The notes: generated by a model not told the origin, from the sequence alone. Positions 35,989 through 45,403 are shown, counted from the first letter of the stretch. The stretch is DNA of 64,000 bases from Mesorhizobium sp. L-8-3 (GCF_016756615.1 NZ_AP023262.1:4217501-4281500); one strand, 5' to 3'. Numbers and translations: made by a program.

Positions 35989-37194
35989 ATGTCACCCAGA
36001 TTCCTCCGCCTGGCGGTCGTGCTCGGCCTTTTGTCCGCGATCGGACCCTTTGCCATCGACATGTATCTCCCGGCCCTCCCGTCCATCGGCCAGGATCTCG
36101 GCGCCAGCACCAGCGCGGTGCAACTGAGCCTTCTCGCCTTCTTCCTGTCGATGGGAGCGGCACAGATCCTGGTCGGGCCGCTCTCCGACATGCTCGGTCG
36201 CAAGGCGCCGCTCTATTTCAGCCTCGTGCTCTTCGCCGTGGGCGGCATCGGCTCGGCGTTCGCGCCGACCATCGAATGGCTGATCGCCGCGCGTTTCGTC
36301 CAGGGTCTGGGGGCGGCCGCGGGCATGGTCGTCCCGCGCGCCATCGTGCGCGACCTGCACACCGGCAACGAAGCGGCGAGGCTGATGTCGCTGCTGATGC
36401 TGGTGTTCAGCGTGTCGCCGATCCTGGCGCCGCTCGGCGGCAGCCTGGTCATCGAGGCCTTCGGCTGGCGCGCCGTCTTCTGGTTCGTGACGGGCGCCGC
36501 GCTGGTCGCGATCGTCATGCTCGCCACCACGCTCCAGGAGACGCGCCCGGCCGAAGCCCGTGTCGAAAGCAGCATCGGCGGCGCGCTCGCCGGCTACCGC
36601 TTCCTCATGACGGACCGCAACTTCCTCGGTCTCACCTTCATCGGCGCCTTCGGCATCGCCAGTTTCTTCGTCTATCTGGCAAGCTCGTCCTTCATCCTGA
36701 TCGAGCGCTACGGCCTGACGCCGTCGGAGTACAGCGTCGCCTTCTCGATCAACGCGGTGGCCTTCATCGGCATGTCGCAGCTGACCGGCATGCTCGCCGA
36801 TCGCTTCGGGCTGCGGCGCGTGGTGCGTGTAGCAGTCTGCGGATACACGATCGTGATGCTGACCTTGCTCGGTCTGACCGTCTCCGGCATCGACCGTCTC
36901 GACGTCATGGCCGTTATGCTGTTCGTGGGTTACGGCTTCCTCGGCCTGGTGATCCCGACAACCGCCGTGCTGGCGCTCGAAGAGCATGGCGCGATCGCCG
37001 GCACGGCTTCCGCCCTGATGGGCACGCTGCAGTTCGCCACCGGCGCCGTGGCGATGGCGATCGTCGGACTGTTCTTCGATGGAACGTCGCTGCCGATGAT
37101 TGTCGGCATCGCGGCCTGCGCATCAATCGCCTTCGGCCTGACCCAGGCGACGCTGGGGCGCGGCCGTGCCGTGGCCGCCGCGCCGGCCGAGTGA
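35989..37194 (+). CDS. MFS drug exporter, Bcr/CflA-like
   Basis: A 401-aa inner-membrane protein with 12 helices. The N-terminal FAIDMYLPALPSIGQDL and the loop-2 motif GPLSDMLGRK are those of the Bcr/CflA (drug:H+ antiporter 1) family. Likely repressed by the divergent TetR protein and induced by its substrate. The start has only a weak ribosome site (GAAAGAAA). A strong terminator hairpin follows. Confidence 0.9.
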   Translation: MSPRFLRLAVVLGLLSAIGPFAIDMYLPALPSIGQDLGASTSAVQLSLLAFFLSMGAAQILVGPLSDMLGRKAPLYFSLVLFAVGGIGSAFAPTIEWLIAARFVQGLGAAAGMVVPRAIVRDLHTGNEAARLMSLLMLVFSVSPILAPLGGSLVIEAFGWRAVFWFVTGAALVAIVMLATTLQETRPAEARVESSIGGALAGYRFLMTDRNFLGLTFIGAFGIASFFVYLASSSFILIERYGLTPSEYSVAFSINAVAFIGMSQLTGMLADRFGLRRVVRVAVCGYTIVMLTLLGLTVSGIDRLDVMAVMLFVGYGFLGLVIPTTAVLALEEHGAIAGTASALMGTLQFATGAVAMAIVGLFFDGTSLPMIVGIAACASIAFGLTQATLGRGRAVAAAPAE

Positions 37195-37254
37195 TCATCC
37201 GGCAGACCGCGCAGCGTCCCGGCGCCGCGTAGGGGAAACGTCCGGCACCAGACA

Positions 37255-37292
37255 AGAAGCGCCGCGTGTCCATCCGGATACGCGGCGCTTCT
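37255..37292 (+). terminator. terminator hairpin after the MFS gene
   Basis: AGAAGCGCCGCGT and ACGCGGCGCTTCT form a perfect 13-bp stem around a 12-base loop 60 nt after the MFS stop. No long T-run follows, as is usual in GC-rich alphaproteobacteria. Its loop side resembles the hairpin of repeat family B. Confidence 0.65.
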
Positions 37293-37369
37293 GGAGCAAG
37301 ACGTCGATCGGTCGGCCAGCCCAAGACCGGAAGCGGGCTTCACGTGGCGGTGCCAGTGCAGCCCTTGGT

Positions 37370-37978
37370 TCAGAGGTCGTATTTCAGAACGACCTCGCCA
37401 TCGATGAGATCGCCGGCCGCTGCCGATGGGTCCGGTTCCGCCGCAGCCATGATGAAACGCACCCGTTCCTCGACGGATAGGCGAGGCACCTCGACCAGTT
37501 CGTAGCCGCAAGCGGCATAGGCGCCGGCGACGGCATGGAAAGTCCGTTCGGCTTCGTCGAGCGTCTGCTTGCGCTCGCGGTCCTGGACGAAGATCTCGGG
37601 CCAGGGCGGAAAGACAAAGACCTTGCGGTTGTAGCGGAAGGTTTCCGCAGCGCGCGCGACATGGGCCGGCACCGGCAGGCCGCACAGCCTGAGATAGCCG
37701 ATGATGTCGGGGATGCCTCGGTCGAAGAATGTGATGCCCGGCCCGGCCTCGGCCATGTGATAGGAACGCATTTCCCAGGACAGCATCAGTTCGGAGAACA
37801 GGGCTGGATCGTTCCAGGGGAGGGCCGGACCGTCGATGGTCGCCTGGTCCTGGATGACGCCGCGCCCGGCCTCGACCGAACCGGAATGGCCGGCTGCGAC
37901 GAGACCTGCGAGCGACGTGCTCTTCCCGGAACCGGGTCCGCCGGTCAGCACAAAAAAGCGATTGAAATGGGCAGTCAT
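37370..37978 (-). CDS. AAA-family (AAA_28-like) P-loop NTPase
   Basis: A 202-aa protein. The Walker A motif GGPGSGKST (13-21) comes at once after the start, followed by a nucleoside-kinase-like order (FFDRGIPDIIGYLRLCG, YNRKVFVFPPWPEIF, RLSVEERVRFI) typical of the AAA_28 group, which resembles thymidylate and other small kinases. I chose ATG at 37978 as homologues begin MxxHFNRFFVLTG; 37999 and 38020 are upstream alternatives. Substrate unknown. It converges with the MFS gene. Confidence 0.85.
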   Translation of the reverse strand: MTAHFNRFFVLTGGPGSGKSTSLAGLVAAGHSGSVEAGRGVIQDQATIDGPALPWNDPALFSELMLSWEMRSYHMAEAGPGITFFDRGIPDIIGYLRLCGLPVPAHVARAAETFRYNRKVFVFPPWPEIFVQDRERKQTLDEAERTFHAVAGAYAACGYELVEVPRLSVEERVRFIMAAAEPDPSAAAGDLIDGEVVLKYDL

Positions 37979-38054
37979 GCCTCGGACACCTCGCATGAAT
38001 GGGGATAGCCATACGGACACGCCATAGGTGCGCGCGAGCGGTATCTTCGGCTCC

Positions 38055-38153
38055 AGCGTGTCGCGTCAAAAAAGGTTCACGCGACACGTCGGAGGTTCTT
38101 GATTTGTCGCATGTCTTTTCCGCGAAACCGCTCAACACTTTCGGGAGACATGC
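38055..38153 (+). repeat. dispersed palindromic repeat, family A copy 2
   Basis: Counterpart of 12241-12337. It opens with a perfect stem CGTGTCGCGT-N12-ACGCGACACG (38057-38088) and closes with GCATGTC...GACATGC. It lies 50 bp downstream of the tmRNA gene's 3' end (minus strand), so the first hairpin may also serve as its terminator. Confidence 0.65.
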
Positions 38154-38204
38154 TTTCGCGCGTGCGGAGCGATGTCGGAAAAAAGGGATGTCGGAAAGGG
38201 GGGA

Positions 38205-38518
38205 AGTGGAGGCTTCTGTTGCCAGGTGCCTCCGGACCCCGCCTGAAGGTGCTAACCCGCAGGGCTTGATTCGAGACTATCGCGCCGCATTAAGCAGCGA
38301 GACGTGCCTCAGCATAGTTGTCGTTGGCAACTATAAGATTAGCCCGATAACGGTGGTACAATGCCGGGCAAAAGTCCGATCTTTACACCCTCGTCGATCC
38401 TGTTTCGCCCCCAGCAAAAGCCGCCCTTCCATAGGGATCGGCGGTTTTTGGTGGAGGCGCCGGGTACCGCCCCCGGGTCCGAATGGCTTATTTCATCGGC
38501 CGTTTATCGCCATAGTCA
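38205..38518 (-). ncRNA. ssrA: tmRNA, circularly permuted two-piece alphaproteobacterial form
   Basis: Read on the minus strand, the acceptor piece comes first and ends in GGCGCCTCCACCA (CCA at 38451-38449). A ~36-nt internal spacer follows, then the coding piece starts GGGGGCGAAACAGGATCGACG at 38412. The tag frame at about 38332-38293 reads ANDNYAEARLAA then TAA, the rhizobial tag. GGGGGCG pairs with CGCCTCC to give the seven-pair acceptor stem. The RNA rescues stalled ribosomes and marks the products for ClpXP; SspB, its adaptor, is also in this window. Outer ends are estimates: mature ends near 38515 and about 38205. Confidence 0.95.
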
Positions 38519-38536
38519 GTCAAGCTGACAGATCGA

Positions 38537-38564
38537 ATATAGGAAGGACGGGCGGAAATTGAAA
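38537..38564 (-). promoter_or_regulatory. ssrA promoter candidate
   Basis: On the minus strand TTTCAA and CTATAT are 16 bp apart, ending about 18 bp before the first acceptor-piece bases. CTATAT is a good alphaproteobacterial -10 element. Confidence 0.5.
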
Positions 38565-38717
38565 GCCCGGAAATGGTTCGATTCACCGATGACGACAAGG
38601 CGCGGCCGATGCCAAGGCGATTGTAACGAAGGCGCCGCCACAGCCGCCGGTTCGGCCTCGCCCTCGGACCTTGCCTCCGGTAAGATTGATAGAGTTCCCC
38701 GAGTCGATCGAAAGCCC

Positions 38718-39512
38718 ATGCGCCAATATCTTGACCTCCTGAGGCATGTCCTCGACGATGGAGTCGACCGAAGCGACCGCACCGGCACAGGTACACGTTC
38801 GGTGTTCGGTTACCAGATGCGCTTCGACATCGGGCGCGGATTCCCGGTGACGACCACCAAGAAGCTGCATCTGAAGTCGATCATCCATGAACTGCTATGG
38901 TTCCTGGCGGGCGACACCAACATCAAATATCTCAACGACAACGGCGTCACCATCTGGGACGAATGGGCCGACGAGAACGGCGATCTCGGACCCGTCTACG
39001 GCGCCCAGTGGCGGTCATGGCCCGCACCCGACGGCCGCGCCATCGATCAGATGGCGAACCTGATCAATCAGATACGCCGGAATCCGGATTCACGGCGTCT
39101 CATCGTCTCGGCCTGGAATCCCGCCGAGGTCGACGCGATGGCTCTGCCGCCGTGCCATTGCCTGTTTCAGTTCTATGTCGCCGACGGCAGGCTCTCCTGC
39201 CAACTGTACCAGCGCTCGGCCGACATTTTCCTCGGCGTGCCGTTCAACATCGCCTCTTATGCCCTGCTCACGATGATGGTGGCGCAGGTGACAGGGCTGA
39301 AGGCGGGAGACTTCGTCCATACGCTGGGTGATGCCCATATCTACCACAATCATTTCGACCAGGCTCGGGAGCAACTGAGACGTGAACCCAAGTCGCTGCC
39401 GACGATGTGGATCAATCCGGAAGTGACCGACCTCTTTGCGTTCCGGTTCGAGGATTTCCGGCTGGACGACTACATCGCCGATGCCACTATCCGAGCGCCG
39501 ATCGCGGTGTGA
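38718..39512 (+). CDS. thyA: thymidylate synthase
   Basis: A 264-aa protein, the same length as E. coli ThyA, converting dUMP to dTMP with methylenetetrahydrofolate. The start [32 protein letters not shown] and the catalytic PPCHC (Cys146) are all intact. ATG 38718 was chosen over the longer frame from 38559, because homologues begin there. Dihydrofolate reductase (folA) does not follow, although it often does in rhizobia. The tmRNA gene lies divergently upstream. Confidence 0.95.
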   Translation: MRQYLDLLRHVLDDGVDRSDRTGTGTRSVFGYQMRFDIGRGFPVTTTKKLHLKSIIHELLWFLAGDTNIKYLNDNGVTIWDEWADENGDLGPVYGAQWRSWPAPDGRAIDQMANLINQIRRNPDSRRLIVSAWNPAEVDAMALPPCHCLFQFYVADGRLSCQLYQRSADIFLGVPFNIASYALLTMMVAQVTGLKAGDFVHTLGDAHIYHNHFDQAREQLRREPKSLPTMWINPEVTDLFAFRFEDFRLDDYIADATIRAPIAV

Positions 39513-39619
39513 CGCAGCCGGCGGGCATCGGCGTGGACGACGTGTTCCGTTCAAGGATACGGTCATCCAGATCCATCCGAGCCGGCCGCAAATCGCCGCT
39601 TCGGGCAAACTCGCCTCTA

Positions 39620-40027
39620 TCAGCGCTGGATCGACTGGACGTATCCGGTAAGCTCATGAATTCGTTCGGTTGTCAGGATCTCTCCACCGCTCGGACCGTA
39701 CATCTTGACATCCTGCTCGAGAAATTGCCGACCCCAGACCGGCATTTCTCGATTGCCGTGACCGGGAACGGTGTATCGGCCGTCAATCACGGCAAAGACA
39801 CGATTGTAAGGAAAATCCCCGCCGTTGCGATCGCTCAGGCGGGTGAGATCGGCAGGCTGCCTCACCAGTTCGGGCGCGAGCGGTCCGTGCCCCTTGCCGT
39901 CTTCGCCGTGGCACACGGCGCAGGAGGCCAGAAACTCCGTCTCGCCATAGCTCATCTCCTGCGCCAGAACACGGTTCTGCGCGAGAGAAAGCACAGCAAT
40001 CGTAGCCAGAACACGTCGCATCTTCAT
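39620..40027 (-). CDS. periplasmic c-type cytochrome (1)
   Basis: A 135-aa protein. The signal peptide (VLATIAVLSLAQNRVLAQ) is followed by one haem-binding CAVCH (36-40) and a possible axial methionine in NREMPVWG (~94). It carries electrons in the periplasm. It is the first gene of the stress region; no oxidase gene is adjacent, so its partner is unknown. GAGGTTACC precedes the ATG. Confidence 0.85.
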   Translation of the reverse strand: MKMRRVLATIAVLSLAQNRVLAQEMSYGETEFLASCAVCHGEDGKGHGPLAPELVRQPADLTRLSDRNGGDFPYNRVFAVIDGRYTVPGHGNREMPVWGRQFLEQDVKMYGPSGGEILTTERIHELTGYVQSIQR

Positions 40028-40117
40028 GGGTAACCTCCTCGCTCGATAACTTCGAACCAGAACAGGGGACGCTCCGGCCGCCTGCTTCGACGGGTCAATC
40101 GGCTTGCGGCGAATTTC

Positions 40118-40648
40118 CTACTCACCCGTCGCCTCGTCTTTCGCCCTACGCCCCGAGAGATGGGTGACCCGGATGCGAAAGAAGATCTCGGGAAAGCCCG
40201 AAGCAGACGGGATGGGTTTCAGGGCGCCGGATTCCCACCAGTCTGCATGTTGGCTCAAGAGTGACCACGCATAGTCGCGCTCCCTCTTGTGGCCGATCCG
40301 ATCCGGCAATTCCTCGAAGCGGCCATCAGCGATCACGCACTGCCACTCACGCCCGCGGCCTCTCTCTTCCACCAGTATCGAGACCTGCGGATTGGCTCGC
40401 ATGATTTCCATCTTCTTGCCCGGCGCGGAGAATGCATAGATGTGGTCATCGGCGTAGGCGTAGTAGAGCGGAACGACATACGGCAAGTCGTCCTTTGCAC
40501 ATGCGATATGAGCAAATCGATTTGCGGCCAGCAGGCAGATGCATTCAGGCGTGCTGAGAGAGCGAATCCACACCGACCTGTCCTTTCCCGACCTTGGAAC
40601 AGTCTGCGCTTTTCCGAGGCGGTACGAATTGATCGTCATCAAACTCAT
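40118..40648 (-). CDS. pyridoxamine 5'-phosphate oxidase-like FMN-binding protein
   Basis: A 176-aa split-barrel protein with the pattern LSTPECICLLAANRFAHIAC, then DLPYVVPLYYAYADDHIYAFSAPGKKMEIMRANPQVSILVEE, as in PNPOx-like general stress and haem-related flavoproteins. Probably binds FMN or F420-like cofactor; reaction unknown. It is divergent from a universal stress gene with a FixK-like half-site between them. Confidence 0.8.
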   Translation of the reverse strand: MSLMTINSYRLGKAQTVPRSGKDRSVWIRSLSTPECICLLAANRFAHIACAKDDLPYVVPLYYAYADDHIYAFSAPGKKMEIMRANPQVSILVEERGRGREWQCVIADGRFEELPDRIGHKRERDYAWSLLSQHADWWESGALKPIPSASGFPEIFFRIRVTHLSGRRAKDEATGE

Positions 40649-40718
40649 GACGCATGGCGCGCATCGCGCCGAAGAAAGAGGTGGCCGCAGGAATCTTCGG
40701 GTGGTGCCGGCGCCCTTT

Positions 40719-40732
40719 TTGATTCAGCGCAA
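40719..40732. promoter_or_regulatory. degenerate FNR/FixK-type box
   Basis: TTGATTCAGCGCAA keeps the first half-site perfectly and CAA of the second. It lies 71 nt upstream of the PNPOx start and 67 nt upstream of the Usp start, the spacing seen for the perfect boxes nearby, so it could serve both divergent genes. Weak on its own. Confidence 0.45.
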
Positions 40733-40798
40733 GGAGATCGCCGGGCCCAGCTGCGACAAGTCCAGGAAGCTTCCGTCAATCGGTCAGAGGCAAGTGTC

Positions 40799-41632
40799 AT
40801 GACTTTCAAGGTCATCCTGAGTGTTACAGGCGTCAACCATGGCGAGGCCGACCTCATCGTCGCCGCCGAACTGTGCCGGCAGGTCGATGCCCATCTCTCA
40901 TTTCTGGTCATCGGTCTCGCAGCTCCGCCGCCAATTGGCGAATACGCAGCGATGGTGTCCGACGCCTGGCTCGAGGAGCGCCGGGCCGACATGGTCCGGC
41001 TCGACGAGCGCCTCTCGGCGGTGCGAAGCTTTCGCGCCGACAATGTCCCCTCGGCGGACATGGAGAGCAAATATTCGGAAGTCACCTTTGCCGATGAGGC
41101 GATCGGAAGGAGCGCCCGCTCCGCGGATCTGGTCGTTGCGGGGCCGGAGCTGCTTGCCGGAGACCTGCTCAAGTCAAAGGTGATCGAGGGTGTCTTGTTT
41201 TCGTCCGGGCGCCCGTTGCTCCTGGCGCCCTCGGGGTCCCGCCCCACGCTTCGGCCGAAACGGGTCGTCGTGGCCTGGAATTCCAGCCTCGAGGCGTCTC
41301 GTGCCGTTCATGAGGCGATCGGAATTCTCGAGGGCGCGCAGCAGGTCCATGTCGTCATGGTCGATCCCGTGACAGAGGAACGTGGCGGAGGAGAGCCGGG
41401 AGGTGACATCGCGGCATTCCTGATCCGCCACGGAGTGAAGGTCGTCGTGGACCGTATTCCAAGCATGGGGCAGAAGGTTGAAGAGGTGCTGCGTCGACAC
41501 GCGGTCGACACCTCTGCCGAACTCCTGGTCATGGGTGGCTACGGCCATTCGCGTCTTCGGGAGCGTGTGTTCGGAGGCGTGACCAGATCGATGCTTCAGG
41601 ATACGCCCATGCCGATCCTGATGGCGCGGTAG
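40799..41632 (+). CDS. universal stress protein, two UspA-like halves (1)
   Basis: A 277-aa tandem Usp protein. The first half is degenerate, while the C-terminal half has the full nucleotide-binding pattern VMGGYGHSRLRERVFGGVTRSML (G-x2-G-x9-G-S/T). Tandem Usps bind ATP or other small molecules and help cells survive growth arrest. GAGG precedes ATG 40799. A cytochrome c gene follows after 160 nt. A second Usp (49936) is in the same region. Confidence 0.88.
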   Translation: MTFKVILSVTGVNHGEADLIVAAELCRQVDAHLSFLVIGLAAPPPIGEYAAMVSDAWLEERRADMVRLDERLSAVRSFRADNVPSADMESKYSEVTFADEAIGRSARSADLVVAGPELLAGDLLKSKVIEGVLFSSGRPLLLAPSGSRPTLRPKRVVVAWNSSLEASRAVHEAIGILEGAQQVHVVMVDPVTEERGGGEPGGDIAAFLIRHGVKVVVDRIPSMGQKVEEVLRRHAVDTSAELLVMGGYGHSRLRERVFGGVTRSMLQDTPMPILMAR

Positions 41633-41792
41633 TCCTCGAACGCCGTGCGTTCATTCGCAAAGGGCGCGCTACATCCCCCCTTGTCTACGCGCTTCCGAGA
41701 TCGGGTACGAGGGGCCGATAGGATGGCCGCACCCTTGGGGCCTCCATCGGCTCGTTCACCTGGACAGCGATGCCTCAAGCGAAGGAAAGAGA

Positions 41793-42116
41793 ATGATGAG
41801 TTTCTTCAAGGCATTGGTGCTCACAGTCTTTGCAGCGGGTTCGGCCGCGGCTGCGGAGCAGGAAAGCATCGCCTATGGCAAGGCTCTGGTCGAAGCCAAT
41901 TGCGCCCGATGCCATGCCGTCGGCACGGCCGATGCCAGCCGGCATGCGGCCGCTCCGGCTTTTCGCACCTTGTCCGAGCGCTATCCGCTCGGAGCGCTGG
42001 AAGAAGCACTGGGGGAAGGCATATCGACCGGACATCCGGATATGCCGGAGTTCATCGCCACACCAGCGCAAATCGAGGCCATCATCGCCTATATCGGGAG
42101 CCTTCAGACCCGATGA
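41793..42116 (+). CDS. periplasmic c-type cytochrome (2)
   Basis: A 107-aa protein with a cleavable signal (LVLTVFAAGSAAAAEQ), haem motif CARCH (37-41), and likely axial methionine in HPDMPEF (~84). A small class I cytochrome similar to the soluble cytochromes found next to Usp and nitrite/low-oxygen genes. It is convergent with the RND permease gene that follows. Confidence 0.88.
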   Translation: MMSFFKALVLTVFAAGSAAAAEQESIAYGKALVEANCARCHAVGTADASRHAAAPAFRTLSERYPLGALEEALGEGISTGHPDMPEFIATPAQIEAIIAYIGSLQTR

Positions 42117-42127
42117 GCGCGTCTCCG

Positions 42128-45100
42128 TCAGGCCGGCTCGAATTCGGATTGCGCCACATGCCCGGATGAAGGCGGTGTCGCATGCTTCGTCGTCTTCATC
42201 TCGCCGCTGTCCCGGCGCCCGCCTCGCAGGACGACGTAGATCGCCGGGATGACCAGCACGGTCAGCGCGGTCGAGGAGGCAAGCCCGAACAGCAGTGAAA
42301 TGGCCAGCCCCTGGAAGATCGGGTCCGTGAGGATCACGGCTGCACCGATCATGGCGGCAATCGCGGTGAGAAGGATGGGCTTGAACCTGATTGCTCCCGC
42401 TTCGAGCAGGACGTCGATCAGCGGCTGGTCCGGGCGCGCCGCGTGCCGGATGAAATCGACGAGCAGGATCGAATTGCGCACGATGATGCCGGCGAGTGCG
42501 ATGAAGCCGATCATCGAGGTGGCGGTGAACGGCGCGCCGAACAGCCAGTGCCCGAGCATGATTCCGATGAATGTGAGCGGGATCGGTGTCAGGATGACGA
42601 GCGGCAGCCTGAAGGAGCGGAACTGCGCCACGACCAGCACATAGATGCCGAGGATGGCGACCATGAAAGCGGCTCCCATGTCGCGGAACGTCACCCAGGT
42701 GACTTCCCATTCGCCGTCCCACAGCAGCGTCGGCTGCGACTCGTCCTCGGGCTGCCCGTGCAGCGCGATCGCCGGCTTCGGCACAGCCCCCCAATCCGCT
42801 TTGTCGATCGCGTCGGTCACCGCAAGCATGCCGTAGATCGGGGCCTCGAACGCGCCTGCAAGCTCGGCCATTACCATCTCGGCCGGACGGCCGTTATGCC
42901 GGAAGATGGGAAAGGAGGCCGGTTCGCGCGAGACGTTGACCACGTCGCCGAGCTCGACCACGTCGCGTCCTCCGGGCAGGGCATTGGCGGGAACGGGTGT
43001 CGCAAGCGTCCGCTCGTCCACGACCTTCTCGCTTTTGCCGAGCGCGATGCGGATCGGGATCGGCTGGCGGCCGCCGCCGCGGTGCGAGTAGCCCACCCTG
43101 ACGCCGCCATAGAGTGCGCCGAGCGTGTCGTAGAGATCGGACTGCTCGACGCGGTAATATTCCAGATTGTCCTGGTCGATGGCCAGGCGCACGCGCTCGG
43201 CCGGACTACCGAACGTGTCGTCGACATCGACGATGAAGGGTACGCTCTCGAACGTCTTGCGCACCTCTGCCGCCACCGCCCGGCGGGTCTCCGGATCGGG
43301 CCCGTAGACCTCGGCGAGCAGCGTTCCCAGGACAGGCGGCCCGGGTGGCGGTTCGACCACCTTGAGCGCAGTTCCAACCGGAAGGTCGAGGCCCTTCAAC
43401 CGCGCGCGGATATCGAGTGCAATGTCGTGGCTGTTGCGGTCGCGCCCGCCTTTCGGCAACAGGTTAACCTGCACGTCGCCGACGTCAGGCGAATTGCGCA
43501 GATAATAGTGACGGACCAGGCCGTTGAAGTTGAACGGCGAGGCCGTGCCTGCGTAGGTCTGGAACGAGACGACTTCCGGAACCGGCGCAAGCCGGTCGAC
43601 TATCGACTGCAGGGCGCGATCGGTTGCCTCGACGGACGATCCCTCCGGCAGATCCACGACGACCTGAAGCTCTGCCTTGTTGTCGAAGGGCAGCAGCTTG
43701 ACCGTCACGTCCTTGGTGTAGAAAAGCGCCAGTGAAGCGATCGTCGCCACGCCGACGATCAGCAGGAAGCCCCAGGCCCTTGCTTTCGATTTGAGGATCG
43801 GGCGGGCGACGGCGACGTAGGCGCGTCCGAGCCAGCCGCCGCGCGCATCGCCATGGCCGTGCGCCGAAGCTTCCCGTCGGCCGAACTTCATCATTAGCCA
43901 CGGCGTAAGAATGACGGCGACGAAGAAGGAAAACAGCATCGCCGCGGAGGCATTCGCCGGGATCGGGCTCATATACGGGCCCATCATGCCCGAGACGAAC
44001 AGCATCGGAAGAAGGGCGGCCACGACCGTCAGCGTTGCCACGATCGTCGGATTGCCGACCTCTGCAACTGCTTCGACGGCCGCGCTCGCCCGCGAACGGC
44101 CGTCACGCATCGCCCAATGGCGGGCGATGTTCTCGATTACGACGATTGCATCGTCGACGAGGATGCCGATCGAGAAGATCAGGGCGAACAGGCTCACGCG
44201 ATTGAGCGTGTAGCCCATGACGCGCGCGGCAAAGAGCGTGAGCAGGATGGTCGTCGGGATGACGACCGCAACGACCAGCGCCTCGCGCCAGCCGATGGCG
44301 AAGGCGACCAGGACGACGATCGAGACGGTTGCAAGGCCGAGGTGGAAAAGCAGCTCGTTCGCCTTCTCGTTGGCGGTCTCGCCGTAGTCGCGCGTTACCG
44401 ACATCTCGACGTCCTCGGGAAAGATCTGCCCGCGCACCTGCTCGATGCGGTGGATGATGCTCTCGGCTATGACGACGGCGTTGGTCCCGGGTCGCTTGGC
44501 GATCGCCAGCGAGACGGCGGGAACGCGTTCAAGTGCCTCCCCGGTCCTGCGGACTTCCGTGACGCGGGTTTCGATCGGCTCCGTGGCGAGGATCACCTTC
44601 GCCACATCGCGCACATAGACGGGCCGCCCGTCCCTTGCGGTCAGGAGGAGGTTGCCGATTTCGGTCAGCGTCTGCAGTGTCTGCCCTGCGACGGCCGTCC
44701 GCTGCTCGGCATTTTCCCGGACCAGACCGATCTGGAACGACCTGTTGGCGCCCTCGATCTTCGAAGACAGTTGCTGAAGCGTGATGCCATAGAGCGAAAG
44801 CCGCTCCGGATCGGGCTCGACCCGGATCTCCTCCGGCTGCTCGCCGACGATGTAGGTCAGGCCGATATCAGGCAGCTTGGACACCTCGACCTGAAGCTCG
44901 CGCGCGAGCCTTGTCAGGTCGTTGGCCGTCCACCGCGCAGCGGCGCCCGGAGCCGGCGACAGCGTCAGCACCACGATCGCGACATCGTCAATGCCGCGGC
45001 CGACGATCAGCGGCTCGGGAACGCCGACGGGGATGCGGTCCATGTTGGCGCGCACCTTGTCGTGGACCCTCAGGATCGCGGCGTCCGCGCTCGTCCCGAC

Positions 45101-45403
45101 CTCGAAGCGCGCCGTGACAACGGCGCCGTCGTCCTGCGTCTGCGAATAGACATGCTCGACGCCGTCGATGCTCTTGATGATCGTCTCGAGCGGCTCGGTG
45201 ACGAGCTTGACCGCATCCTCGGCCTTGAGACCATCGGCGCTGACGTGGATGTCGACCATCGGAACCGAGATTTGGGGCTCCTCTTCGCGCGGCAGCGTAA
45301 GCAGAGCCACGAGGCCCAGGGCGAGCGCGGCGAGCAGGAAGAGCGGCGTAAGCGGCGATGCGATGAAGGTGCGCGTCAGTGCGCCGGCCATTCCGAGCTT
45401 CAT
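42128..45403 (-). CDS. RND efflux permease of the sulfide module
   Basis: A 1091-aa pump with 12 predicted helices and the TM4 relay FSIGILVDDAIVVIENI. The N-terminus LTLPREEEPQISVPMVDIHV and the middle resemble the second HAE-like branch (acriflavin resistance-type, often found with a single adaptor) rather than AcrB. Its ATG overlaps the adaptor stop (ATGA). The genes upstream on the same strand (DUF2892 and SQR) suggest it may export sulfur compounds or metals. This link is inference; a palindrome at 46432-46451 interrupts the run. Confidence 0.9.
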   Translation of the reverse strand: MKLGMAGALTRTFIASPLTPLFLLAALALGLVALLTLPREEEPQISVPMVDIHVSADGLKAEDAVKLVTEPLETIIKSIDGVEHVYSQTQDDGAVVTARFEVGTSADAAILRVHDKVRANMDRIPVGVPEPLIVGRGIDDVAIVVLTLSPAPGAAARWTANDLTRLARELQVEVSKLPDIGLTYIVGEQPEEIRVEPDPERLSLYGITLQQLSSKIEGANRSFQIGLVRENAEQRTAVAGQTLQTLTEIGNLLLTARDGRPVYVRDVAKVILATEPIETRVTEVRRTGEALERVPAVSLAIAKRPGTNAVVIAESIIHRIEQVRGQIFPEDVEMSVTRDYGETANEKANELLFHLGLATVSIVVLVAFAIGWREALVVAVVIPTTILLTLFAARVMGYTLNRVSLFALIFSIGILVDDAIVVIENIARHWAMRDGRSRASAAVEAVAEVGNPTIVATLTVVAALLPMLFVSGMMGPYMSPIPANASAAMLFSFFVAVILTPWLMMKFGRREASAHGHGDARGGWLGRAYVAVARPILKSKARAWGFLLIVGVATIASLALFYTKDVTVKLLPFDNKAELQVVVDLPEGSSVEATDRALQSIVDRLAPVPEVVSFQTYAGTASPFNFNGLVRHYYLRNSPDVGDVQVNLLPKGGRDRNSHDIALDIRARLKGLDLPVGTALKVVEPPPGPPVLGTLLAEVYGPDPETRRAVAAEVRKTFESVPFIVDVDDTFGSPAERVRLAIDQDNLEYYRVEQSDLYDTLGALYGGVRVGYSHRGGGRQPIPIRIALGKSEKVVDERTLATPVPANALPGGRDVVELGDVVNVSREPASFPIFRHNGRPAEMVMAELAGAFEAPIYGMLAVTDAIDKADWGAVPKPAIALHGQPEDESQPTLLWDGEWEVTWVTFRDMGAAFMVAILGIYVLVVAQFRSFRLPLVILTPIPLTFIGIMLGHWLFGAPFTATSMIGFIALAGIIVRNSILLVDFIRHAARPDQPLIDVLLEAGAIRFKPILLTAIAAMIGAAVILTDPIFQGLAISLLFGLASSTALTVLVIPAIYVVLRGGRRDSGEMKTTKHATPPSSGHVAQSEFEPA

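Noticed and set aside
37999-38562. 187-codon frame opposite the tmRNA
   Set aside because: It crosses ssrA and repeat A on the other strand; not protein-like.
38570-38600. GGTTCGATTC resembling a tRNA T-loop
   Set aside because: No T-stem, acceptor stem or anticodon arm around it.
38559-38717. N-terminal extension of thymidylate synthase
   Set aside because: The extension lies over the ssrA promoter, and ThyA enzymes start at MRQYLDLL with 264 aa.
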